From: Dysidea avara
Lineage: Eukaryota > Porifera > Demospongiae > Dictyoceratida > Dysideidae
DNA length: 64,000 nucleotides
Direction: 5' to 3'
NCBI RefSeq assembly: GCF_963678975.1
Contig: NC_089285.1
Span: 5,070,694-5,134,693 of the forward strand
The position numbers and the translations under genes are program-made. This document shows positions 49,303 through 58,518 of the stretch, one piece after another (positions within the stretch are counted from its first letter, which is position 1; every line of letters starts with the position of its first letter). The notes under the pieces were generated by a model. The model saw only the letters and a program-made list of their open reading frames with translations. It ran no database searches and was not told the origin of the DNA.

Positions 49303-49388
49303 ATCGCTCGAATCTTCTATTGAATCAGTTCATGTGTCCCCTACTAAAGACACCATTTTTATTTGTGACATAATTTCGGAGAAGGCCC

Positions 49389-49905
49389 ATTCCATAAGAC
49401 TGATCATGAGTACACACTCTAGTTACATGCTTGAGCATCATGGAGCAAGCCTTCATATACTATACTACTATATTACTACTGCAGTACTATATTACTGCAT
49501 GCAGTATTATATTACTGTATGCAGTGCACACCAGCCATAAATTGTGTTGTCCATGTGCATGGACATGAAAAAACTTCAGAAACTAGGGGGGCAAAAATTT
49601 ACTTCATATGATGCAAGATGGAAATTGAATACGTGCCAATACTGGTGCTAAAGAGGTTGATGAGAAGATCATGTGAGAAGTAATGGTATGGTTAAAGGAT
49701 ATTACTGGATTAACTAATGACTCAGAGGCTTTGAAGGAGTTCACACAGACAACGTTAGTGCTTACTGTAGTTAACACTCGAGATACTGTAAGTTGTGTAA
49801 ACAACACTGCAGTAATTAACAAGCTGGGTAAGGTATTTTCCAGGCACAGTTTAAAAGCATTAAAACAAACTACCACTCATCTGTTGGTGTATTTAGGGAT
49901 GCCAG
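49389..49905. other. Gene-free intron sequence
   Basis: ORFs 49,604-49,876 (minus) and 49,683-49,910 (plus) overlap on opposite strands and carry no motif. Confidence 0.35.
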
Positions 49906-51175
49906 TGTAAAAAATTGACATTTTCAAAACAAGTTGCTAACTGCTGTTACATGTTGGACCAACTCTCACTTAAATAAAATACAGCTGCAGTAGATGTTGC
50001 TTTCTTGGGTTGGAAATATCTGCAAATCTTTTGTCCCAATACTACACTTCAGTCTTCAACCTTGCTCTCTGAGCAGACCTTTACCAAAAGGTATTGGTGG
50101 CTTAATTGGTGAAGCATGATTGTTGTTGCTACATCATTAGACAGGATTTTGGGGTCCAAAACAGATTTTTGTCCACAAAGATCAAACGAATAATAGCCAA
50201 AACTTCCTCACCCCACAGTAGTCACCCATCAGCAAAGAAGTCATGTATCAAGTATGACTAATTTCTAAGGTTGTTAACCATCTGGGTGAGCCCGGCATTG
50301 GACAAATATCATCCAAAATGGCATATTTTTCACTTGCTCTCTTAACAGCTTAAAACCATAGTTCTTGGTGTAAACAACTTCAAGATCCATAACGTATCTC
50401 TAGCACCCAGAGCTTCGGTGTTAGAAGCTGTAGAAATAAACTAATAGGTGTTTTTTCAAACTCACATGATTGAGTATGGCTACTAGTAGTACTATAAGCA
50501 GCCAAATTCATGTCAAGTTGTGGCTGTTAAAACTACTACAAAGACATCAAGTACAAGATCAAGTGTTAAATCACCGTAAGGATGAAAATCATGTCAGACT
50601 TCAAGTTATTTGGATATTTGCCATATTAGTTTATTTTTGCAGTTTCTAATAACAGTGTTAGTTATGGATCTTAAAGTATTTTATGCCAAGAATTATGGTT
50701 TAACTTGTTGAGTGAGCAAGCGATGAGAAAAAGACGTCATTTTGGGCGATTTTTTCCCAATACCGGGCTCACCCAGATGGTTAACAACCTCAGAAATTAG
50801 TCATACTTCATACGTGACTTCTTTGCTGATGGGTGACCATTGTGAGGTAAGGAGGTTTTGGATATCATTTGTTTGGTCTTCGTGGACGAATATCTATTTT
50901 TGGATCCAAAATCATGTCGAAATGATGCAATGGCGGAAATCATGCTTCATCAATCAAACTACCAATACTTTTTGGTGAAGGTTTGCTCACAGAGGTGAAG
51001 TGCAGTATTGTGATTTCCGGGAGTTAGAGCTTGTAATCTTGTGATCAGAAGATATTGTGATCAATTTCCACCCAAGAAGGCAACAGAATTTACTACCACC
51101 AGTTGTTCAAGTGAGAGTTAGTCCAACAAGTAACAGCAGTTAGCAAATTATTTTGAAGATGCTAATTTTTACGTT
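49906..51175. mobile_element. Large diverged foldback element, about 1.27 kb
   Basis: Left end TGTAAAAAATTGACATTTTC and right end GATGCTAATTTTTACGTTAC; internal pairs include GGTTGTTAACCATCTGGGTG (50,269) with CACCCAGATGGTTAACAACC (50,769) and ACTGCTGTTACATGTTGGAC with its partner at 51,118. Pairing covers nearly the whole length with mismatches, so the element is old. No protein coding seen. Confidence 0.85.
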
Positions 51176-51271
51176 ACAAATCTGCAAGAGATCGTTTATT
51201 TGTTCCATTCATACAAATCTTCTTTAACCTTGTATTCAATGGGGTGACACACAGGCACTCACTGTAGGTAG

Positions 51272-51477
51272 ATCTGCGACCACAGTCAAAGTCCAAGTCC
51301 AAAGCCAGGGCTACCAAAATCGTGCCAATTCAACGGTCAAGGGTAAAAGCTTCCAACCTACAACCGAAAAGTGCTGAAATATCATTGTAAAGTCACCGGT
51401 CAAAGGTCGAAAAAGGCTGTTAGTCACAGGTCAGAGCGAAATTTCGGCCGGTAAAGACTTTGACTGCGGTCGCAGAT
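51272..51477. mobile_element. 206-bp MITE
   Basis: TIRs ATCTGCGACCACAGTCAAAG and CTTTGACTGCGGTCGCAGAT. Target duplication unclear (flanks GTAG and ATAC). Located 70 bp outside the MRPL18 exon 1 donor. Confidence 0.85.
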
Positions 51478-51603
51478 ATACGTACAGCGCGTACCTACGT
51501 GACACCCCCTTGTGTATTGATCATAGAAGACTAGATGATAATTACTCACTTGTGATAGTAATCTATTCTTCCAACTCGTTTTCGCTGTCGGTGAAATCCC
51601 TTA

Positions 51604-52004
51604 TGCACCTATCAATGTTAAGCCCCACCCACCCCAGTACGGGGAGGGTGGGGATATAGTGGGGATTTGATCAAGTGGAAAGTCAAATTCCCCTACCTGG
51701 GGGTGAATTATCAGGTCAAATCCCCACATAGTCCCACCCTATGAGGTGGGGATAGGAAGGGGATTTGACAACCAACGTGTTGTAAAAACAGAAGCCACAG
51801 TGACAAAGTACACGAGGTGCTGCAGTTTTATCACGTGTTCTCTCGCGCTTCACTATCTTATAAAACTACTGTAAAGGATCTATGCTACTATAGAGCGCTT
51901 GTTCAAATTCCCCACCCCTGGGGGCAAAATTTAAGTTCAAATCCCCTCCTAACGCCCCACATAGCCCGTACTGGGGGGGGTGGGGCTTGACATTGATAGG
52001 TGCA
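51604..52004. mobile_element. Harbinger-type MITE (TTA TSD) inside MRPL18 exon 1
   Basis: Ends TGCACCTATCAATGTTAAGC and its reverse complement ending TTGACATTGATAGGTGCA, flanked by TTA at 51,601-51,603 and 52,005-52,007. Interior has GGGGTGGGG and CCCACCCC blocks. A 3-bp TWA target is typical of PIF/Harbinger. Confidence 0.88.
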
Positions 52005-52133
52005 TTAGGCTTTTCAACTGCTCCAAATTACGCGGGTTCCTGTTATAGTACCACTCAGAGCATCCCTTCTGTAGTGACGCCTTACCCCATTGTGATAGTG
52101 GAGTAATTTTAGCTAGTTCTTCTCTGTATGGCT

Positions 52134-52516
52134 TAGTCTCGTGCCCAGACCGCTTTTTTTCTTTTTGTGTGGGGGCGGAGAAAAAAAGGGTCTGGTGGAT
52201 CTCCAATACATTTTTTGTGCAGTCGGATCTACAACTTTTGGGGATCGTTGATTAGTGGTGATGAATAGCAAAGGCTTGTTAACGAAGCAACAATAGGAAA
52301 TACGGCGCGCGTAGCCAAGGATGTAACCTTGCCAAGCAAACGCGCGCCGTATTCCTATTGTTGCTTTGTTAACAGGCCTTTGCTATTCATCACCACTAAT
52401 CAACGATCCCCAAAAGTTGTAGATCCGGCTGCACAAAAAATGTATTGGAGATCCACCAGACCCTTTTTTCTCCGCCCCCACACAAAAAGAAAAAAAGCGG
52501 TCTGGGCACGAGACTA
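52134..52516. mobile_element. TAGTCT foldback inside MRPL18 exon 1, 9-bp TSD
   Basis: Arms of about 180 bp with a short loop near 52,320 (GCCAAGGATGTAACCTTGCC); ends TAGTCTCGTGCCCAGACC. Flanked by the perfect duplication TGTATGGCT (52,125-52,133 and 52,517-52,525), which lies in coding sequence. Confidence 0.95.
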
Positions 52517-52633
52517 TGTATGGCTTATCTGCAGGTTTCTTCGTCTTCAGGAACGATCCACATGAATGTAGCAGTCTTATAAATTGTACACGTGAAGTCA
52601 TCTTTATTCTAATTATTTCGTCCACTGAACTCT

Positions 52634-52828
52634 TAGTCTCGTGCTCAGACCCCACCCCTAGCCCCACCCACTGGTTACGCGCCAACAAGACGTCACGTGC
52701 GGAATTATAGTTTGAATTCCAAAATGAATTGATTTGATTGGACAAAATCTTATGCACGTGATTTTGCTTGTTTTTGTTGTCGCTGTACAGTGTAACACCC
52801 ACTGTGAGTGGAGTTGGACACAAGACTA
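52634..52828. mobile_element. TAGTCT-ended short element upstream of MRPL18
   Basis: Left TAGTCTCGTGCTCAGACCCC, right GTTGGACACAAGACTA. Related to the TAGTCT family, but flanks CTGAACTCT and CGGGACTTG do not match. It starts 33 bp upstream of the MRPL18 ATG, so it occupies the probable promoter or 5' UTR. Confidence 0.6.
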
Positions 52829-53019
52829 CGGGACTTGGTGATCGTGTAAACCCCCATCAGCCCTACTTTGAGCCCTACCCAGCTAAGTGGAGAAGTAAAC
52901 AGTTTATTAGTGTCACTTTTGAAAGAATGTTATCGGTTTTATTTTAGAAGTTACTTCGCTTACTACTAGCTGAGGCTGTGATCGAGTGTCAGCCGGGCCA
53001 CGGTGTTGGTTTGCCGAAG

Positions 53020-53158
53020 ATGGACAAGGAGACACAAGAGCAATCTGAAGAAGACGAGGATGATTCGTTAGAACCACTGTCACAACCACCGTCACAACCA
53101 CCGTCACAACCACCGTCACAACCACCGTCACAACCACCGTCACAACCACTGTCAGAAG
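53020..53158 (+). CDS. Possible first exon of a divergent gene, SQPP repeats
   Basis: ATG at 53,020 followed by an acidic stretch (DKETQEQSEEDEDDSLEP) and several SQPP units coded by a 12-bp minisatellite (CCGTCACAACCA), ending at a donor SEG|GTAAAT (53,158/53,159). Locally higher GC than its surroundings, 419 bp from the MRPL18 ATG and divergent from it, as expected for a shared promoter. Protein not recognised; no second exon found because a palindrome begins near 53,285. Confidence 0.4.
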
Positions 53159-53804
53159 GTAAATTGTTTAAGTCGAGGTTCAACTGCGTACGTTAAATGA
53201 ATGAAAGAATTAGCCAGTAGAGTAAATTAACGGACAATATGATGTTCGGACAGCTGCCACTCACGTTCTAGAAATCCTGCAGCCTAGGTTATTTTACCAA
53301 AAGGTAGGCTACACTAAGCAGTAATTATCCTCCAATAATCAGCTATGCATGTAGCTTGAGAGTTACTGCCAATACTAGCTATGCTTGGTCCAATAAATTC
53401 TATGTTTGGACAAAACTATCAGATTTCGGACTTTGATTTTTTTACTACCAGTAAGGCCATACCTATTTGAAAAGTTGTTGCTCGGACCTGACCGACCTAA
53501 TTTTGCACAGATTTTATCACGTGACACCTTAAAAATTGCTGAAAAAGATCAAGATACTCTAATAGAACAGTCAGTCGGTACAATTTTTGATCTCAGATAT
53601 AATGCTAGCTATCTGTAAACATAAAACCAGTATGTTCCTCGCCCCTGGTGAAGAAAATCTATGATAGCATCAGTGCAGTGCTCATTGAACTACTAAAGCT
53701 ATGTTTATCTGTTTTTAATAGTTATGTATTAGAAGGATTTGATAGGTCTTTAATGTGACTTATCAATCTATTATATGGCTTGTAACCAGAAACCATAAAC
53801 ATAT

Positions 53805-53992
53805 ATGTAACGATCACGTATTCACAAACACAGTGTGGCACTCTTATTATAATAGCAAAAGCAATGTACAAAACAATTGCATGTCCTTATATACTACATT
53901 ACAGGAAGTGTTGTATTACAGTACATTACAGGAAATGTGGTATAAGATTACATCATAACAATTACATCACAAAGTGTATGCATTTAGAGTCA

Positions 53993-54032
<40 letters not shown>

Positions 54033-54035
54033 CAT
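53805..54035 (-). repeat. Ty3/gypsy LTR (3' LTR of the minus-strand element)
   Basis: 231 bp, TGTAACGATCACGTATTC to a (TA)n tract and TATTACA. Nearly identical to 58,302-58,518, apart from TA-tract length and a 9-bp ACAATTATA difference. Flank ACATAT (53,799-53,804) matches 58,519-58,524. Confidence 0.95.
53997..54030. repeat. (TA)n microsatellite within LTR
   Basis: 17 TA units in the left LTR against about 7 in the right LTR; its length is the main difference between the LTRs. Confidence 0.95.
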
Positions 54036-54337
54036 TCGCTCCTCATAGTACAAGCTCGTCCCTAAGCTAAGGTCGATAAAATTCTGGTGGTTGTCTTACA
54101 CGAGATGGGTATCGTGGCTGATAACTGTCCTGAACAATAATGTGTTCAACAGCTGTTGGCTCCTAGGTTTGCTGTAATGGTTGTTCATGTCTACTACTGT
54201 CAGTGGTACTGTTATCATTAATTGGTTGTGCTCTAGGTCTTAGTCAGTTAATGTGAACAGTTTTAGTTCTTCTTCTGTCACTTATTGTGTACGTGATTGA
54301 GCTCTGGGCTGATTGTATTACCCACCCTCCTTCCCAC

Positions 54338-57300
54338 TTATATAGGATCTAGCTTGCCTGCAGTAGGGATAGATAGCCACGCTAAGTCACCAACTATAAA
54401 TGTTCTTGATTGGGTGACATGGTCAAAACGGTGTTTCTGTTGGCCACTAGCTTTAACATTGCTCAGTTCAACAAAGTCATACAGTTGTGCCAATTTTGCA
54501 CGAAGTTGGTCTTGGTAGGAAATCACATCATGTGCTGCTCTTGTGGGAAGAGGTGGCTTGTGTGCACAGCGTCCATACACCAATTGAAAAGGTGACGCAC
54601 CTGTGGATGAATGAACAGCTGTTCTATAGGCATACAATACCAGTGGAAGATATTGCTCCCAATCATTGTAATGCTGGACATAAGCACAGAGTAGTTGGAG
54701 CAGAGATCGATTAAAAGGTTCCACTAGCCCATCACCAGCTGGGTGATACGCAGTAGTTCAGGATTTACTTATTCCAAAAGCTTCTAATGTCTGTGACAAG
54801 ATAGTACTCTCAAAGTTTCTACCTTGATCTGAGTGTAAAATATCAGGAATCCCATAATGACTGAATACTTTTATTAACTCTTCAGTTATACAACGTGCAG
54901 TTTGGTTTGGAATGGGAATAGCATCGGCCCACTTGGTCATATAATCTTGTATTACTAAAAGGTAACGGTTATTGTGCTTCGATGTCGGGACTTCTAAGAT
55001 ATCAACTGCAACCATTTGCCATGGTTTTCCAATGGGCACGTTAGTTAATGGGGCTTTGACTGGTACTGTAGGCTTGGTACGCTGACAAATAATACACTCT
55101 CTACAATATTTATCAATATCTTGCAGCATTCCAACCAAATAGCCCACTTAGCGTACTTTTGAAACGATTTTATCATATCCCAAATGCCCAGCTGACGGGG
55201 CATCGTGGTGCTGTTTTATCAGGTTTAAACACTGGGAAGCAGGGATGAGTGGAACTGTGATAGCAGGTAATTGTGGGTTTGGTGCATAATGACGGCAAAC
55301 AATTCCATCAGTAATGCAAAGTTGTGACCATAACTGTTTATAGCGTGACAGATGGGATTGGCACCACTTGGGGCCCTGTGGTAAGACATAATCGCTAGAT
55401 GTTTGTGCGAGGGCTGAATGAAGTTCTTGTATAACTGGGTCAGTAAGCTGTTGTTCATGAAGACTCACTGTAAGTACAGGAATCTGTGTGGTAGCAGCAA
55501 TCAACTGTGTATCTGGGTGAACCTTTCTGGATAATGCATCTGCATTACCATTCTCATGTCCCCTACGATAGTGGATAGTGAATTTGTACTCTTGAATGGC
55601 AAGTGCCCATCATGCTAGTAGGCCTTCCATTTTCTGAGCAGAGAGTCACTGTAGTGGGGCGTGGTCAGTTAAAATCTGAAATGGCCGCCCTAGAAGGTAG
55701 TGCCTAAACTGCTTTAAGGCATAAACAAGAGCTAAGCATTCCCTCTGGATTACATATAGTTCTGTTCTGACTTGGTGAGTGTTCTACTCATATATGCAAT
55801 AACATGGCCTGATTGTTCTAACACAGCACCAATCCCAGTAGCACTACCATCTGTATAGAGGTGAAATTGTTTAGCGGAAGGTGTGAAGTCAGGGTATTTC
55901 AAAATTGGTGCTTGAGTGAGGGCAACTTTGAGATTGTTAAATGCCAACTGACAAGGATTCCATTCAAATGGTACACCTTTATTGGTTAAGTGGTAGAGGG
56001 GAGCTGCAATGTCTGCAAAACATGGAATATAGCGTCTATAATAAGATGCAAGTCCCAGGAAACTTCAAAGAGCTGATGGTTCAGTTGGCGTACCCCAATC
56101 TCTGATAGCATTAACTTTCTGCATGTCTGGTTGCATTCCCTCTGTTGAGAACACATGGCCAAGGTACGACACTTGTGAAAGACCTACATGACATTTGGAT
56201 CCCCGGAATGTTAGTCCAGCTGCGGACATCTTGTGGAAGAGAATGTCCAGGTGTTGTGCATGTTCTTGCTTACTAGCTGAGTGAACAAGTAAATCATCCA
56301 GGTATGTGGTGACAAATGGAAGGTCTGCACAAACTGTATTCATAAGTCTCTGGAATGAAGCAGGAGCACCACAAAGACCAAATGGCATTCTGCAGAATTC
56401 AAATAATCCAAAGCCAGCACCAGGACAAAAGGCTGTTTTAGGTTGGTCATCTGGATGTACAGGCAACTGCCAGTATCCACTCTTGAGATCAAAGGTTGAA
56501 AATATGGTGGACCCGATCAAACGATCTTGGACTTCGTCTGGTCGAGGCAGGAGGTAGGCATCTTTAAGTGTCTTGTTGAGTTCTCTATAGTCAACACACA
56601 GTCGGATTTCACCAGACTTCTTACGCACGAATACGGCAGGTGCCATCCATGAACTAGAACTGACTCGTATAATACCCAGCTGTAGCATGGACGATATCTG
56701 ATGGTCAACTTCAGCTCGATAATTGGCTGGGATTCTACGTGGAGGGATCTTTACAGGGTTGCCTTCAGTTGGAATAAAATGTTCTGCCACATTTGTCTTG
56801 CCAGGCATGTTCTGGAACAACTGTCTATGTTTTTCGAGGACCTTCATGAAATCTGGATCTTGGCAGTTGGGAATTTCATATGCATCTACTGCATGAAACA
56901 GGGGAATTGCACAGGAATCAACAACATCTTCGTCGGGCTCATTAATTGATGTCACAGCACAAATTTTCTTCAAAGTGTTTCTTGTGGAGTTCAAAATTGG
57001 CATGAATTCCTCAGGTAAGTCAATCTGCTGTGATGAATTGTGTATTGTTACTGGTATTGTTGTAAAGTCAAGAACTATTCGATGTTTATGTAGAAAGTCT
57101 AAGCCCAGTATCACATGTGTAATTAAGGAGTGAACAACAATAAAATTGTGATCAACTAGCAAATTACCAACACGAATAGGTGCCACAACTTGTCCTATAA
57201 CTGGTATGGGTTCTCCCGCTGCTGATATTAAGTTAAGGTCTGTAGGAGGCTGGTGGTTATAGTTTTTAGCAAAACTTCCCATGATTAATGAAATAGATGA

Positions 57301-57546
57301 CCCTGAGTCCATCATTACATCAACACACATATTACCAAGTACCCCCTTTATTACAACACCCTGTGACCATACTGCTGCTACTGTTACATTAGATAAACCA
57401 CACTTAGTATTACTACTACTACTTAATACAGATACATCACTATTGAAATATCTATTATCATAGTTAAGTTCACACAAAGGGCTTACAGTTCTCAGGGGCG
57501 CCCGAAGCCTGACCGGGACGCCCCATTTCCATTTCCTGAGCGGCAC
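54338..57546 (-). pseudogene. Ty3/gypsy pol: protease, RT, RNase H, integrase (broken)
   Basis: From 57,546 downward: aspartic protease with VMMDSGSSISL (near 57,300), RT with CVDYRELNK, FSTFDLKSGYWQ and the YLDD catalytic box (about 56,580-56,290), RNase H beginning LYTDGSATGIGAVL (about 55,870), zinc-binding integrase N-terminus, integrase core with VAVDILEVP and HSDQGRNFES and a VEPFNRSL glutamate block, and a C-terminal end at 54,338. Lesions: stops at 56,065-56,067, 55,646-55,648, 55,610-55,612, 55,148-55,150 and 54,758-54,760, and a 2-base insertion near 55,753. The pol frame is -1 relative to gag with a 55-bp overlap. The element cannot make its own polyprotein. Confidence 0.93.
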
Positions 57547-58289
57547 TCACTGGTGATATGTCCTGGTCTTCTGCACGTATAACATCGTCGTAATGTATTG
57601 AGGCAGTTTCTTTGCACGTGTCCAGGTTGATTACACCGGAAGCAGAGGAGACTATCTGGCGGACAAGGATTCCTGCGTTGTGTTGTCAGTGCAGCCACCT
57701 GTTCAGTAAGGGCAGTCTTCTTCAGTTGCAAGGCTTCAACAGTGTCAGTCTGTTGCTTCAGTCCCACTGCGGCGGTTTTCTCACCGCAATCTAAAGCCAT
57801 TAGTAACTTACCTCTTTGAATAAGCTTGTCTAGGTCATCAATGTCTCCAGCGGCACGTAACTGTTTGCTGACTTCCACCGGGATGCCCGTTAAGAATTGG
57901 TGTGTCAACAGTGTCTTTCGCGTGGTAGCATCTGCTTCGGGCATTGCGTGATCCATTAGACGTATCAGTTCATGCACAAACACGGAGAGAGATTCTCCTG
58001 GGAGCAGGCCGTGGTAATGAAAATTGTCCATTGATGTAAATTGCATTGGTCCCATTCGCTTGATTATCTTGGTTTTTGCATCTTTATAGCTTTTCTGTTC
58101 AGCCTCGCTTAGCTCTAGCCACACTGCTAGTGCTTCCCCCTCTAAAAGTGTTGGCAGTCGTTTAGCTGTAGCCTCGTTCTCCCAACCGTTGGCAGTGCAA
58201 CAAATATCATATTTCTGGAACCATTCAAGTGGGTTTCCTTCAGCAAACGGCTTAGGAAGACTGATCGCGGATGCTGTCGTCGTTGCCAT
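57492..58289 (-). CDS. Ty3/gypsy Gag with two zinc knuckles
   Basis: 265 codons, intact. Retrotransposon Gag capsid-type region (EGNPLEWFQKYDICC, WLELSEAEQKSYKDAK, ESLSVFVHELIRLMDHAMP) followed by two CCHC knuckles, CFRCNQPGHVQRNC and CYTCRRPGHITSEC, that bind genomic RNA, and a short Gly/Ser tail. The ATG at 58,289 is only 13 bases from the LTR and lies inside the primer-binding site. It overlaps pol in a different frame, so Gag-Pol would need a -1 shift; no canonical slippery heptamer was seen. Confidence 0.93.
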   Translation of the reverse strand: MATTTASAISLPKPFAEGNPLEWFQKYDICCTANGWENEATAKRLPTLLEGEALAVWLELSEAEQKSYKDAKTKIIKRMGPMQFTSMDNFHYHGLLPGESLSVFVHELIRLMDHAMPEADATTRKTLLTHQFLTGIPVEVSKQLRAAGDIDDLDKLIQRGKLLMALDCGEKTAAVGLKQQTDTVEALQLKKTALTEQVAALTTQRRNPCPPDSLLCFRCNQPGHVQRNCLNTLRRCYTCRRPGHITSECRSGNGNGASRSGFGRP

Positions 58290-58301
58290 CTTCTGCTACC
58301 A
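58286..58301 (-). promoter_or_regulatory. Primer-binding site for initiator tRNA-Met
   Basis: On the minus strand, directly after the LTR: TGGTAGCAGAAGATGG, 15 of 16 identical to the classical iMet primer-binding site TGGTAGCAGAGGATGG. The last bases contain the gag ATG. Confidence 0.8.
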
Positions 58302-58518
58302 ATGTAACGATCACGTATTCACAAACACAGTGTGGCACTCTTATTACAATTATAATAGCAAAAGCAATGTACAAAACAATTGCATGTCCTTATATACTAC
58401 ATTACAGGAAGTGTTGTATTACAGTACATTACAGGAAATGTGGTATAAGATTACATCATAACAATTACATCACAAAGTGTATGCATTTAGAGTCAGTCTA
58501 TATATATATATATTACAT
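58302..58518 (-). repeat. Ty3/gypsy LTR (5' LTR of the minus-strand element)
   Basis: 217 bp, same sequence as 53,805-54,035 with a shorter TA tract. Followed by ACATAT (58,519-58,524), the likely target duplication. Confidence 0.95.

Larger units (their letters stand above)
48161..49388. mobile_element. Inverted-repeat element whose arms each carry the first exon of a SAP-domain protein
   Basis: 48,161-48,505 and 49,388-49,045 are reverse complements at high identity, starting GCCTTATCCGAAATTACGTC (right arm GCCTTCTCCGAAATTATGTC). Each arm includes a 5' flank, an initiator region and about 100 codons. Centre (48,540-49,000) differs between the arms. Structure is a foldback derivative of a larger coding transposon. 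Confidence 0.8.
37180..52601 (-). pseudogene. MRPL18: Mitochondrial ribosomal protein L18 (uL18m), first coding exon disrupted
   Basis: Large-subunit mitoribosomal protein. Exon 1, 52,601-51,550: starts ATGACT, codes an Arg-rich leader (MTSRVQFIRLLHS) fitting a mitochondrial presequence, then YYNRNPRNLEQL, the conserved uL18m start, and ends CACAA|GTGAGT. Exon 2, 37,876-37,645, begins TTACAG|ACT and codes VVEASTREFCIARHLYK and NIGRVLAHRCFETGLYRV. Exon 3, 37,260-37,180, ends KFSEKEML and TAA. Phases join (AA|A at exon 1/2, phase 0 at 2/3), predicting about 189 residues, near the usual size. Exon 1 is interrupted by the foldback 52,134-52,516 and the MITE 51,604-52,004, and after removing both, one G appears missing near 51,600. 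Intron 1 is about 13.7 kb of repeats. Either a pseudogene, a mutated allele, or misassembled. Confidence 0.82.
51550..52601 (-). other. MRPL18: MRPL18 exon 1 with two transposon insertions
   Basis: Coding pieces on the minus strand: 52,601-52,517 (MTSRVQFIRLL to KKPADKPY), 52,133-52,005 (EELAKITPLSQWGKASLQKG to RNPRNLEQLK) and 51,603-51,550 (GFHRQRKRVGRIDYYHK). The target duplications AGCCATACA and TAA account exactly for the joints, which is why the pieces read as one exon. Between pieces 2 and 3 the frame is off by one base. Confidence 0.85.

Noticed and set aside
52913..53149. VVTVVVTVVV ORF on the minus strand
   Set aside because: Antisense of the CCGTCACAACCA minisatellite.
56306..56557. 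Plus-strand ORFs over the retrotransposon (56,306-56,557; 56,701-56,949; 54,297-54,714)
   Set aside because: Antisense shadows of gag-pol.
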